From: Botryotinia globosa
Taxonomy: Eukaryota; Ascomycota; Leotiomycetes; Helotiales; Sclerotiniaceae
Length of the DNA stretch: 64,000 bases
Assembly: GCA_014898425.1 (NCBI GenBank)
Contig: RCSZ01000005.1
Coordinates: 1,364,001-1,428,000 of the forward strand
Direction of reading: 5' to 3'
Under the pieces are notes generated by a model that was given only the letters and a program-made list of their open reading frames with translations, was not told the origin of the DNA and ran no database searches. Below, piece after piece: positions 25,072 to 37,871 of this stretch; position 1 is the first letter of the stretch, and the number at the start of each line of letters is the position of its first letter. Made by a program: the position numbers and the translations under genes.

Positions 25072-25733
25072 TTATGGGATGACGACCGGCTCAAAATCAA
25101 ATGCGAAGCCGAAAGATTCGCGTGTGCGGGTGGTAGCATTTCCGGAGATTCTGTTCTGAATGACACGCCAGTGTTTCTGCGGACTGACATTTGCTAGTCG
25201 ATTTATTTTTAACCCATGGGAAATATGATTTCTCTTACTCAAACGAGGTATTGGAGGAACTTCCATGCACGTGTATGTGTAGCTTAGCCCGGTTCGGGTA
25301 TTAACTGTCAACATTGTGTCATTTATACCCCAAGCGATGAAAATTAAATGTGTCGTTGCTGTCATGAACAGTTCAGATATACATTGTTTCTCTAGGAGGT
25401 TCATTTGGATTTTCACCGAGGGTTTTTTGGAACAAGCTCAACACATGGCAAGAAAATATATGTAAATTATCTGCAAATCATTTCCAGATTATCCACGGGT
25501 ACAGGTAACTTTCGCGCAACCTACCCGGTATTTACATAAATTGCATTCCCCTTGATCAAGGAAGTGCCAGGACCACCGAGAACAGCAGCAAGCGTGGCTA
25601 CAACCAAGGTGATGAAAACACACATCTACAGGAGAAAGAGCACACCACCATCGAACCATATCTTTCCGCGTATGCTCTTCCGGTAGGATTCAAGCACTAC
25701 TTCTGAACTCACAATGCACTCACAAGAGTCCAT
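25072..25733 (-). CDS. Tentative multi-exon gene for a small secreted or membrane protein
   Basis: Hand-joined, low-confidence model. A well-formed acceptor (pyrimidine tract plus TGTAG) precedes an exon beginning at 25625 whose translation MCVFITLVVATLAAVLGG looks like a signal peptide or membrane helix. It can start at this ATG or be joined in frame to a short upstream exon (25733-25713, MDSCECI) through a GTGAGT donor. The exon ends at a GTAGGT donor (25525). Possible further exons are 25436-25417 and 25358-25072, the last with a Tyr/Thr-rich stretch around YTYTCMEVPPIP and ending PVVIP; a 45-nt in-frame GT-AG segment lies inside it. No family is recognised, and the small third exon is the weakest step. 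Confidence 0.25.
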
Positions 25734-27351
25734 GATTACTTCCACATTTTCCTCTCATCTCCAACTAATCTTGACTGAATCTCGAATCAGCCCAACGCCA
25801 TGGATTACTGAAAGAAATGGGGTACATGCTTGAGATTGTCAGTCGTCTGGGGTAAATTTTCGACCGGAAAACTTCCAGTCTTGCATATATTCCGCACAGA
25901 CGTAAAGTAACTGAGACCATGTCAGCTGTTATAGTTGAAGAGTACAATGGATTTGATATTGATTAGCATGACGAGAGAAGAGCACTCATAGTCAGAATTG
26001 AGATGGTTGGTTCGCGGAGCATGAACTCAATAGCTTGAATGAGGAATCGTGAAGAGAATCATAGATTTTGTGACACCCGACACGGCTGTTGCGAACGAAC
26101 AGAGTATTACATTAATTGCTCTGGGTGTGATTGCTAGATATCAGCAGTGAGGTATAGAAAATGATTACCCAAAATCACATCCGCATTATAAACCAATTCT
26201 CAAATAACCCGCTTACCCACGAAGACACGACAAACTCCCAGAAGACAGAAGACACAATACGCAAACAACTCATCTCAAAAATATCCAACCAAACACCAAA
26301 AATTTCTGCACAATACACGGAAATCATATACTCGGCTAATAAGACAATGATGTCGACCCCTAGCCCAAGCGACAGAACAGGGGTGGGTTCCAGTACATCA
26401 TCAACACAGTCCACTCAAGCTACTATCGCAGGTCGTCGCTTATGATATGAGTAGTCGTTGACGTTCAAAGTAAGCCCCAACTCCCCAGGCTAAGATCCAA
26501 CAAACAACTATATTTCGCCAATCTACACTTCTTCGGAACTTCTTGTTTCTCTTCTCCCCCCGCAGTAAGTTAGTAGCATGTATGCTCTTCCATTCCACTC
26601 CATTCCGGTTTATTCCATACTTGCCGCTTCAAACATACATACCATACCACTTTTAGCGCATGTACAAAAATTTCTTGAAGATATTTAGGTAGGTCGGTAC
26701 TACTTGCCTGTCTTATCCTCTCAAGACTGTTCAGCATTTACTACCCATAACCCATATATATTTCAATCTCAAAACGAACTCAAGTATTTTTTGTACGTGC
26801 ACTTACACTTGCACTTGCACTTGCAGTTTTGCACAGGATGACAATTAGAAGGAATGAAGCTGATAAAACGGATGAGAGTTGTTACCGGGTGTTTCGGGCT
26901 GAGCACAATGAAGGATGATGTGTGGTGGGTTTTGATAGAGCCTTTGATTCCCAAGTTCTAGGTATGGCGAATACTTATTCCTCTGGTAATGATCATCAAC
27001 ATACAGCAAGATAAATTCGAGGCCCTCAATAATAGAAGAATAAAATGTGACAAACAAAAGTCAGATGCGCTGAAAAAGAAAAAAACTGAGTGAAAACAAT
27101 CTGATAGCTAAGTATTAACTCTAGTTCCGTTCCTCCCTTTCACAACCGCTAATGCTAAAATTTGAGAAATCTCCCCAAAATCGCAAGGAAACAGTTGCTC
27201 AACATCTATGATCCTACATAATGAAAATATCCACTCATATTCGATAACATATTCGAAATGAATTACTATTATTAGCTTGCACATCCCACCCATCCCCTCC
27301 GGAAGACGCCTTTCTCTAACTCCTCTCTTTCAACCCTGTAGCCAGATACTC
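25734..27351. other. Intergenic, no supported gene
   Basis: About 1.6 kb. A short plus-strand ORF around 26348-26445 (MSTPSPSDRTGVGSS) is Ser/Thr-rich and could be a real small peptide or first exon, but nothing supports it. CTTGCACTTGCACTTGCA repeats occur at about 26806-26825. Confidence 0.45.
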
Positions 27352-28241
27352 TTACTTGGAGTTCTTTCCCTGCAAATGCCACGCGAAAACCTTCTCAAAG
27401 ATCCCTTTACCATTTCCAACAATCGTCTCTCCATGACAAGGTATGATGTTCTCAAATCCCCACGTATTAATTCTCTTCACGCTCCGATTGAAACCCTCTC
27501 TATCACTCTTACTGAACAAATACCACAACATTCTCTTTTGCCATATCGCCGATCCATTGGTCGTCTGAAGATGACCAAACAATTTTGTCGCAAATCCCGA
27601 ACCAGCATCCTCTCCCGTCTTAGAATACTGTTCCGTAGCCGGCATATTAAACATCAAGTCTGCTTCAATCAACGTCCTATCCGGTTTATAATAGAACACC
27701 AATTCCTTATTTGGATGCGAATCGACGAATTCATATTCGAAGTCTGTGTCGAATTCCGGAGAGATTCGAATTTCGGCCTTGTTCTTCTTGGTAAAGATCG
27801 TTTGGAAATGGACATTGGTAACCTTTTTATCCGACTTGGCTTGTTCGGCACGTTTCTCCGCAAGACCTTCGGGAGCAATGAAGTGGGCGTTTGGGTAAGC
27901 TTTGTGCCAGTCAGAAAGAAAGATGTGGTGCTCGAGATCGGGGGCTGCCACGTAGGCGACGCGGTTTCCGAGGGATTGGAGTTTGGTTGTTACCGAAGGG
28001 GTGAGGGCAACGGGAGAGAAGACGGCGAGTTGACCAGATGTGAGACGAACTGTTGGGAGAATCTATTAGCATTTGTATGTGATGAGCGCGCGAAGAAGAG
28101 AGATATACCAATAGTAGCTCTACCACCGAATTTGATCATGCCAAATCGTAAGAAAGGCACTGAGAGTGTCGTAATATTCGGCGTCACATCACGGATAACC
28201 ATGACTTTCTCTGGATCTGAAGGAACAAGTTTGTCGGACAT
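27352..28241 (-). CDS. DUF4336 family protein (metallo-beta-lactamase-like fold)
   Basis: Two exons, 28241-28109 and 28049-27352, with a 59-nt intron, give 276 residues. The start is MSDKLVPSDPEKVMVIRDV. The acceptor at ...CCCAACAG was chosen over a nearer TAG because only it keeps the family-like frame RATIVRLTSGQLAVFSPVAL. The pattern of a strand-rich N-terminus (RDVTPNITTLSVPF), AYVAAPDLEHHIFLSDWHKAYPNA and a late IIPCHGETI motif is that of DUF4336, a family related to metallo-beta-lactamase folds. Here the classical HxHxDH metal cluster is reduced to LEHHIFLSDWHK, so hydrolase activity is uncertain. There is no signal peptide, so it is presumably cytosolic. A plus-strand ORF over most of the gene is a shadow. 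Confidence 0.88.
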
Positions 28242-29616
28242 GGTGAAAATGTGTTTGTATGGATTTGTGGATGTTGTAATGCTAGGAAATGGGTTGTACA
28301 AAATGATGTTGTACTCTTCGATACTCGTATCGATTGATTAATCTTTCAAAATCCTATGGTGTTATCGCATGCGGATAATGTCACGTGACAAGTGTCTAAT
28401 CGTTCTAGATGTTTATTTGGTGGCTGTTTGCAATGCAATAAAGACGAAAACGTAGGACATGTACGATGCAGATAGGTAACCTTAGTGAGAACGGGCTCGA
28501 TATGAAAAATAGATATGAGAGAGAAAGCAAAGAGAAATGAATACTTGAACCTTTTATATATATATATATATATTAATTGCAATTATTTCAATCACCTCAA
28601 TCTTGAATTCTCTGTCAGCAAATGGATAATTGGAATTCGATTTTGAAGTCTGGACTGAAGAAAGAAATGGATGTTTATTACTCCGTAAGCATAGGCAGTA
28701 TGTAGGTACAGCATGCCGAGGCAGTTTGGTCTACAGGCTACAGGGGGTGAAAGGCTAGAATTAGTAAAGATGGAGAAAGACAATGAAAAGGGTCTGGACA
28801 TGTAATACAAATAGATAGTAGAGGTTAACGGTTCCCTTTCAACAAAATCGTGAATACAATCATAAGTGATTGATTTGATAATGATTTTTCAAAAATGTGA
28901 CTATTTTGGAGCTCATCGTTCTCTCTTGCTTGCCGAGATATTAGCTTAGGGATGACATATGTACGTACGGTACATACGGAGGAGTACCACAGAGTAATAA
29001 TATCCAACTCTATCTCACATCCGGATATTCCGAAAGATGCATGTTCAGTCAACATTTCACAAGCTCCAATACATATGAATAACGTCTGAAATGAAAATTT
29101 GTGTTATTCAATACATCTGTACCAATTCAATGCTAATCTTGGGTCATCTTAGAAACCAGCGAGCAGACATAAAACCATATACCATCTGGAGTGACAGCGG
29201 CCTTTTGTACTATCTCGAGGCTGCATGTTCAATCCCCCAATTTACTCTACTCGTGTCATCCGAGTAGTTGTGTGTCCAAATAAAACAAAGTGGAAAAAAT
29301 GCATTAGTGTGTAGAGCGAGAACTATAAGGAGAAATGATGAACATGTTGTTCTTTTCGTAAAGCAGTAAGTTTAGGATATCCCATCCATCCATCCATCCA
29401 AAACACCACGAAGGAGGAATAGCGGCAACCCCATAGAACTGTGCATCGCATGTGCCGTGGAAGGAACTCGGCGAGAAGCAGTGTGTCGACGGAAGCGAGG
29501 CAAGAGACGCATTAAAAAGAAGAGTCATCATGCTCATCAAACATAGAAGTTATGCATGATAACCATGCCCCAATGTTCCCCAGGTAGTATGAATCCACAT
29601 AGCACATGCGTACATA
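28242..29616. other. Intergenic, no gene seen
   Basis: About 1.4 kb. Contains an (AT)n run at about 28555-28574 and a CCATCCATCCATCCAT run at about 29383-29398. No supported gene. Confidence 0.55.
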
Positions 29617-31773
29617 TCAACCAGGGAACTGATATGCGACAGGATAGCCCATACGCTCCACAAGTTCAAACCTCCATATCTCTAATAGACGAATGACACG
29701 TTGAGGTAAGATTTGATTCATACCAAGGAAACCATTGCCGCCGCGCTGCGCAATTATTTGGTAAAGCCATCTACGAGTAAAATCGTTTTCTGCAAGCCAA
29801 AGTTTGCGTTCGTAAGCAACCGAGAGAAACAACCAAAGTACACTATAGACGATCATGTGAAATGCCAAGCCCCAAAAAGTATCCCAGGCGTTTGGTATTC
29901 TTCCAGGCTTTGGATTGAATAATACAGAGAGAAGCTTAGGTCCAGTTTTGGGTCGTCTATCAGCATCCGGAGGTTCTCCAGCTGCGTCATCGTCGTCGGA
30001 ATCGTCATCGTCATCTGGAGGTGGTGGGTTCCAAGGGCCCACTCCGATAGTCATTGCAGGGAACCGACTAAGAAAGCTCAACGTACGCTTACACCAGTGG
30101 AAGAAAAGAACGAGGAAATTGAATTCGACCAAGAGCCAGCAAATGATGGGATTGTGAGCGAAGACGCGGAATGGCGTATAACGAATTGGTCCCGGGATAT
30201 CTTCACCTGGTTTATCGACGAATATGCTAGGTCCTGGCACAGGTATCTCGCGATCAACGTATTGAATAGGACCAGGGACCTGAACTTCGATAGTTGGACC
30301 TGGAACGAGAATTTCAGGGCCGGGAACGTAAACTTCTCGAATCACTTCTACTTCTTTGATCTGAATTTGAATCTCAGGACCAGCGGCAGGGCCATGCCCG
30401 CGACGTCTGGTTTTTTTGTTGATGAGTTGGAGATCGGGAATACCTCCTCCTTCTCCCTCTACCACTTCCTCCCCCTCCCCCTCCTCCCCTTCTTCCTCGT
30501 CCTCGCCTTCAGAAGAGCTGCTGCTGCTAGTCTCGCTAGAATCTTTGCTACCTGCCGCTGAACTTTCACCACTCTCGCCGTCCTTGGGTTGATAAGTTCC
30601 TGGGGCTGGGTTGAAACCTGGGATTTGAGCCTTTCGAGTGTCTATAATCTGTTGTATGATACTGCGGCACATCTCGATATAGTCTCTCATCAGCTTTTGC
30701 ACTTCTGGTGACGCTCCGACTCCTCCTTTTGCCACCAGATCTTTGCTGCCCTTTTCCATGCCTTCAAGAAGCGCCTGAACTTCCTGCTCTTTTTTCTCCA
30801 ATGCCTCTTGTATCTCTTTGTTTTCTTTTTGAATCTGTCTAGCATCGGCTCTGTAATTATCGGTTCTTTCCTGTTCAGCGGCCACACGTTTTGTGAGCTT
30901 TTCGTTCTCGGTTTTTTTTCCCTCCAAATCTTCCTTGTAGTTTTTCAACTCGTAAGTCAATGTCTCGGATTCCGATTGCATATCTTCCATTTTGGTCTGC
31001 AATTCATCGATAACCTTTTGGATCTCTACTATATTGCGCTTCAAATCACGCTTTTCTCCCTCCATAGCGTCACATCGGGCCTCTCTAGCATCGCACCTCT
31101 TTTCCCGACCATTCACTTGAGTTTCCACAAATGCGATGTAACTGTCCTTCTCTAGAATTTTTATCTCCAACTTTGTAATTTCCCGTTGGAGATCCTCTAC
31201 AGTAGCAGCGCTATCTTCTTTTACCGCGGCCATTTTATCCTGTAGGTCAAAGTGTTTCTCTCTTAGATCCTCGTACTCGACGGTATGCTTCTTTTTCTCT
31301 GCGGTATATCTTGCTTCGAGATTCCGCTTCTCTTGAATGTATCTTTCTTCGAGAACTGCGAAATTTTCGTTCTTTCTCTTTTCTTCGATATAGCCTGCTT
31401 CTAGTTTCGCAACGATAGGTTCAAAAGCTGCAAGATCGATATGTGCTGCTTGAAGTCGTTGGTCATAGGATTCGAGCTGGGCGACTCTTGTCGACACCTC
31501 CTCTTCCTTTTGTTGGGCCAACATGCGCACTTCTTTGAGCTCCCATTCAAGCTGCGTTTGCTTTGTTCGATGTGCGACGCAATCGGTCCTGGGACAAGGC
31601 TTCAAAGGTCTGTACATTCCAAGGTTAGCATTGTTACACTCATCACGTGAATTATTGATATGTAGTACTTACGTGCCATCCTTCTGCTTTTGAGATGGCG
31701 CATCGTCGAGACTGAAGGTAAAAGTCGCGCCCTCAATGGCCGTCGACTGAACATTTCCGAATTCCATAGACAT
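29617..31773 (-). CDS. Coiled-coil protein with acidic tract, VPGP repeats and two TM helices
   Basis: Two exons, 31773-31673 and 31609-29617, with a 63-nt intron, give 697 residues. After a short N-terminus (MSMEFGNVQSTAIEG) comes a CPRTDC motif, then a long coiled coil rich in Glu, Lys and Gln (about 45-330). A Ser/Glu tract and a basic KKTRRRGHG motif follow. A repeated PGP module (VPGPEILVPGPTIEVQVPGP, continuing to DIPGP) precedes a first hydrophobic helix (ICWLLVEFNFLVLFF). A DDDDDSDDDD loop then leads to a second helix (FHMIVYSVLWLFLSVAY) and an amphipathic tail ending AYQFPG. The order suggests an organelle- or nuclear-envelope-anchored tether with a cytosolic rod, but this is inference and I know no named homologue. 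Confidence 0.85.
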
Positions 31774-33823
31774 TGTTTCGTTGATTGTTATTAATTTGTA
31801 TGATAATTTGGGTTATGGAGACGGGAAAGGCAGGAGTTAATTTTACGAAAAGAAAACTGTATGTGTGAATTTATACCATTCGATTATCAATCTCTTATAG
31901 TTTTCTATCGCCCGCGTACGGTTGTAGTTTGTCGATTGGTTCCAAGGTTGTACTCGTTGTACTGACTTTCTTCTTCTTAGGGTACGGGCGTTTGTGTTGT
32001 CGTCAAATTCACTTTTGCCTCGCGCACGCAATATCAAATGTTGCTGGGTATCGAGGCAAGCGAGTAGAGAGAATGGGAAACTGATTAATAGACATTGAAT
32101 TTTGCAATGGCAATCAACAGGTTGAAACTCAGCAAATATATCTGCTGGACTTACTAATTAAACTTTGACTTCCGTCCAATGTGACATTATCTCTGATGCT
32201 CGATGTAATCTTGGAACTTTAAAAGCACCAGTCTCGCCTTACGGATACTGTCTCCCCAGTGACTGAAGTGTAAGCGATGATAAATCGATGTATGTAAGTA
32301 ACCATGACGGGATGCTTTGGATTTGAACTTTCGAACATCGAAATTGGCCCAGAATGGCAGGAGGCATCGGCTGTTAGCTTTGAGATCTGAACTCTACAAT
32401 CTGTGAGAGTGTAGAGAATTCACATACATTATGATTAGCTACGTAGATAGATAGGTCTATATACTTTTAATCCCGAACTAATTCTGTGATCGTTAGGACA
32501 CTCATTTCTTGATACTTGTTGGCTATATACACAATGGGATTTGCATCTTTCGTTTGCATCATGCGAAGAGTTGATGCCAGACCTTTAAATCCAAGATTGA
32601 TCTACCTAGTATGTTTGTCATGTCAAATAGGTCGTGGGACAACAGCCATAGATGGAAGAATATTCAAAGGAAACATAGATGCAGTAGCAATTCGTCCTAA
32701 AGAGGAAGGTATCTTATAGCCGGAGATGTTAAACGTTATTCAATACATGGAATATTAAAGATAGTTAGAAAAGACGACATAGCCAAAACAGAATTCCAAT
32801 TTTCCTATGAATTCTACATTTTGAAATATCGGCGAAATAACTTTTCGATTTGAAGAAAGAAGGGGGGGCTTATAGTTGCACTAGTGAAAGCACCTGCCTT
32901 GCCGAGAATATCAAAACAGGGACAACACCATTGTTACTTCCTTTCTCCTTCCTTTCCAGCTCTATATTCAAGTCCAGAGTAAGAGATTGCCTGATGATCA
33001 TACCGTATAAATCCGCAGTCATCGGAAAAGAATGGCGTGAATCAACGATCCTAAATGCATTACATACCCACCTATATACATAATGCCATCAAGAATTTTC
33101 AACTTTATCTTAAAGCAAGTCTACCTTATAAGTGACGAGATCGTTATTTACCACGATCTTCCAGCTTGCGTTTCTCAATGATTTCCCATTAGCTCAACTT
33201 CCCATACGAATCTCACTCGCGATCAAAAACATCAAAAACTACTTACGAACCCTGACTCACTGCCATTTCATCCCCATCATGTAGCAAAGCTCAGCCGAAG
33301 CGTCACGTCCTCCAACATTGAATAAAACAGTACTGCTGACTCCACGCTAGAATTCTAATCGATCTTTTGACCGTGTATTGAAATTTGTAATTTATACCCG
33401 CGCGGCCAGAACTTGGCAGGACACCGGGAGACTACCTAGGTAGATACTAAAACGATATTCATACCGCTATTATTTTTGCGCTAGTACTCAAGACGCAGTA
33501 CCGAGCTTAGCTCTTAATATAGCCAGAGGGGAGTTCACTTCTTCTCTTCCCTCCTCTCATTTCTCCCCCTATTACAGCACATCATCCCAGAAATCAGATT
33601 TCACACGCAAAAGACCACAGAAAATCATTAACAAAACAGCAGGAGTATTGGTAATTGTGTCAATCATAATAAAGGGAAGCAGTCAAATATGACATTGAGA
33701 GCAAAATCTGCAGAAACCCGCTCGCAGAAATCCAAATCAAATCCCCGCTCCATCCAGTCATTCATTCCCATAATTTCATACCCGAATACTCCAGATCAAT
33801 CTCATCATATCATGCATGACTTC
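31774..33823. other. Intergenic, no gene seen
   Basis: About 2 kb between the coiled-coil gene promoter and the protease 3' end. Contains the 12-bp palindrome CTACCTAGGTAG at 33432-33443. Short ORFs near 32.5 and 32.9 kb have no recognisable content. Confidence 0.5.
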
Positions 33824-35291
33824 CTAAATAGACGCACTAGTTGCGAAACCAAATGAAGGTCCACTCTTGTCAAAAACACCATAGTAAGCATTGAAGAAAA
33901 CATCTCCATAAATGCTCTCACTACCGGCACCTACACTTTGAAGCGCGCCGTAACAAGTGTTTCCATCCAGAACTTCAAAATTGATCAAAGAACCCGGGAT
34001 TGTCGCATAATTAGTTGGGCCGATTTTGAACGACAAGGTAGGGAGAGTAGCATCGCAAGGGAACACGTATCCTCCATAAGCGCTGGAGTAGTTGGCACCA
34101 GAAACTTGAGCATAGTATGCAGCATTGACGACGTCGCTCATGAGGATAAGTGTGGTTCCTGTATCGGCAACACCAGTGTATCCTGGTAAGCTGTGGGTGG
34201 TAGAGCCGACTTTGTAAGATGTAGATGGAAATTCCCAGAAACCGTTTCCGGAGTTGACAGGGGTGTACTTGATACTTCCGGTGTATTTGGAAGAATCGGT
34301 GTATCCGAAGTCGTATGCTCCATCCGCATTCAATGGGAGATAGGCGGCGAAGAGTGGGGAACTGAGAGAGCTCTCGGCGTTGTCAAAGAAGGTGGATTGA
34401 GCTCTAGGTTCAACTAATTGTATGTGAAGTTAGACGACGCGGTCTTCTCATCGAGTGATTATCTAGGTCACGAAGACTTACCAGTGTTAATGCTGCTGAA
34501 AGCCATACCGATGAGTCCATCGGATTGATCGTTGACAAACGCAGGAGAGACTCTGTTGGCAAGTTCAACTGCTTGGCCAGTGACTGTAGTCTCACCAATC
34601 TTAACGGTATCTGTGCCTACAGTTCCACTGGCTCCAGATCCATCGACATACTTGATGCTCCAGGTGTAACCGGGGAGAGACTTGAATGTAGAACTCTTGC
34701 TTGAGGTGTAGCTGAAGAATTTTGTTAGTTCTTGACTTATGCTATCTCATTTGGTGCGGATGATTCCTTACATATCATGACCTTCGCGAGAGGAGGCAGC
34801 TAGAAGAGAGGAGAAAACCCATCTGATAGAATTGTTAGTAAATTTGATAAAATAAAGTGAGATATATTGATCGATACTTGAACTAAAGTTGAACCTCTAA
34901 GATCACGATTTGCAGGGTGGAGGTAATATTCTAAGAATTGTGGCACTTACAAATCTGCCGAACCAGTGTCCAAATCAAGGTTGAGCGTTTGACCTCCAAC
35001 AGTGGTAGGAACGAGATACTCAACACGATCGACTGGGAAAGCTGGAGCAGAAGAATCCTGTCTCTTTTGGAGTGCCGACATGAACGCATCAGACATTGGT
35101 TGGGTAGGCTGAATGTGGTACTTGGCATAGGCCTTGAGCAAAGATGCAGTACCATTGCGAACATAATTCGGATTGTGAATTGCTGTTACACTGTGGGAGG
35201 CTGAACCGGAAGAGGCAGCTGCTGGAGCTGGAGTTGGAGCTGCTTGAGCAATTGCTCCGAGAGCGAGGAAGGCTGTGATGTGGGAAAGCAT
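33824..35291 (-). CDS. Secreted aspartic protease (peptidase family A1, aspergillopepsin-like)
   Basis: Four exons (35291-34951, 34822-34772, 34711-34482, 34413-33824) give 403 residues. A signal peptide (MLSHITAFLALGAIAQA) and a propeptide end near a dibasic QKRQ site, a likely Kex2 cleavage point. The mature enzyme starts with AFPVDRVEYLVPTTVGG. The first catalytic Asp is in LDLDTGSADLWVF, split by intron 1; the second is in GVADTGTTLILM. The flap Tyr lies in WSIKYVDGSGASGTVG, and the C-terminus GFATSASI matches penicillopepsin-type enzymes. Cys residues flank the NTCYGALQS turn. The 51-nt exon 2 carries only 17 codons. It is expected to be an extracellular acid endopeptidase for nutrient acquisition or host-tissue maceration; no regulatory site was identified. 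Confidence 0.95.
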
Positions 35292-37871
35292 CTTTGAAAT
35301 GTTCCTAGGGCGATGTGCAGATCGAAGATAGAATGGTAGATCCTTGAATTGGGGACTTGATGAGGACTTGATAAGGACCTGGTAGTAAGAGGATTCACTG
35401 TCTTCTTATAATAGTCTCATTAGTGGCCGACTATCACTACCTAGGTATTACATACCAGGGAACACCGAGGTGTCCTAAGATTTCCTTTAGATTTAATCGT
35501 CCTACGCAACCCCCCTCTACTCGTTCCGTCTCACCCGAGTAGTGAATTATTGCGCAATATCAAAAAGACATTACAAAATTACCTAGGCAATGATCTCGTG
35601 GCCGGTAGTCAAGCGAATCCAAGCGGCTTCAGATATGGCAGATTGAAATCTTTCTGGTCCAATCGTGGGACAAACCTGCGACCATTGCATAGGGTACAAA
35701 GCTAGTATCGTCGCATCTCTCCGAGGACGGTGGAATTCCTTCTGAAAGGCATAGCTTGCCTGCAGTAGCAAATTCTAAAGTGTGACAATAGGAGGTTTAT
35801 CGAGGGGCGGAGTCACTTCACCGCAAAGAAAGATCTGCACTTTGTTCCCCAGTGAAAAGATTGTATTGTGCCATAACTACAAAAATAGACTGATTTACTT
35901 TGTGAAATAACGAAGAAACGATCTCGAATGCCGGGCGTCGTGTGCAGCAGTGCCTGGGGACTCAAGTAGGCAAAGACGTAAACCGACACACTTGTGGGAA
36001 TAAGCTTCGATTTGAACCCTCGTGAGCTTTACTTGTACCTGATCTATGTGGTACAGTATTAGCACGTGAAGCAGGTATTGTATGAGCACGACCATGTTGA
36101 CGTGGTTTCCACTCCAACTGTTGGACAGATACATTATGGCAAGAATGCCCTTAAACTTGAAATCCAACTAATCTTGTGAGGGAAGTTGAGTACGAGATAG
36201 AAACAGTTAGCGATATCTAGCAATTGAGGGTTTGACCAAACACAAAATATCGTGACACCTGACCATAATACTCCCGCAACTAAGTAATAAGTAAGTCCCG
36301 GAGGAACTTGTCGCCCACGATGGAAGGGATCACCGAGGAAGGGGGGATACAGAATTTGTAGATAATAGGAAGGTTTTGCAGAATGGTTAGTTTGCACCTT
36401 GACGAGTATGACGGGAACCTTGGAACTTTGTGTTGCCGGAGGAGGCTTCGAGATCTGATGGTGTCCACGGGTGGCAGCTGTGTGGCTGATACCTGCCGCT
36501 AAGATACCGATAACGTTTATTTATTTTCATCAATGATTTCATGCTTTTGGAGTAGACACGTAATAGTGATTACGAATGTAGTGATAGACATTACCTATGT
36601 CGTGGAACAATAATCAGTCATACTGACAAAGTAAAACGAAAAGGGGACAGGAAGCGAGGAAGTTAACATGTCGCGAGTTTCACCCAATGGGAGAATTCAT
36701 TTGCAATATCACAAGGTAACTCCAGAATCTACCCATGACTTGACGGGTTCGCGGGCACCCGAAGATAGGAATTGGCCAAGAGGATTATTCTTCAATGAGT
36801 ATTTCGGTAGATAGTAATGATTACTTTAGATAGTGATAAGTTTCGTTCCACTGAATTGTTCTGTTGATAGACGGTTATTACTCCTGGACTGTACATTATT
36901 AGTTTGATGGAACATTCAAGTGAGATAAACACTCAAAAAGAGGTTGGGTCTTCTAATCAAAGTGATCATGATTGTCCCGAGTTAAATTCTAGGTGAACAT
37001 GGTTCATCTACGTTGCAAAATCAAGTATGTTTTTGGCTTTGGAGTTGGACATTATGCATAGGTAGGTAGTGGTAGATGGACCAATGCCCAATTTATCACA
37101 ACCTTCACAAAAAGATCTTGAAAGATTGCCTGGGGATATGTAAAGTTGACATTACATGCATTTTTGTATCTTCTACAGCTCCTTTCAACAACAACCGGAG
37201 AGGCAAGGCAGGCGGTGCTTTCTACACCTTCATAGTATCCCCCTTGAACGCAGAATGGCTATGGTATTCAAGCCTTGTTGATATTCCGCGGCTAGGCGGC
37301 CAATTGGAATAAGAATTGCTAGGTGAGGTGCATCAACATCATCAAAATGGCGTCCAGTCCCAGAAGGAGATAACCTGGCAACATTTCATGTGAAAACAAG
37401 AACAATACACGAGAGAACACAACGAAACACAAACGGGCCCTATCATTTGGAAAAGTGTACCAAGAAGAAATGATAAGGTTTGAATAGTATACAATGTTGG
37501 ATAAAGATGGTGTACAACCACACAGAACTTGATGGAAAACCCACCTGACTAGAAATGGAATAATCCCTCTGAGTCTGTGGATTATGTATGCTGCGCAAGA
37601 GATATTTTTTGCGCGTGAATGCTGAACGGAGATCAGGCAGGTGTGAAAAGTAAAATTTATGAAGCGCAAACTCGCCGCCCGATTGTTGATAGATTATAAT
37701 CGCGCTTGTTTTCGAAGGTGTTGTACACAGTGATCGATTTTCAAACATTTGCGACATGTTTGTTACAAACTATACACGACCCAAACTCCAAGCAATACCG
37801 TCACTTTATATCTAACCAAATGATGTTGTCGTACGACCGGAAAAAGAGTATTTGCTTCTGGTAACGAATGT
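35292..37871. other. Intergenic, no gene seen
   Basis: About 2.6 kb, one of the larger empty stretches. A TACCTAGGTA palindrome lies at 35438-35447, about 150 bp upstream of the protease start. ORFs at 35.9-36.4, 37.1 and 37.3-37.8 kb have no domain-like content and were not accepted. Confidence 0.5.

Noticed and set aside
27277..28341. Plus-strand ORF of 354 codons
   Set aside because: It is antisense to the spliced DUF4336 gene, which has intron signals and family features.
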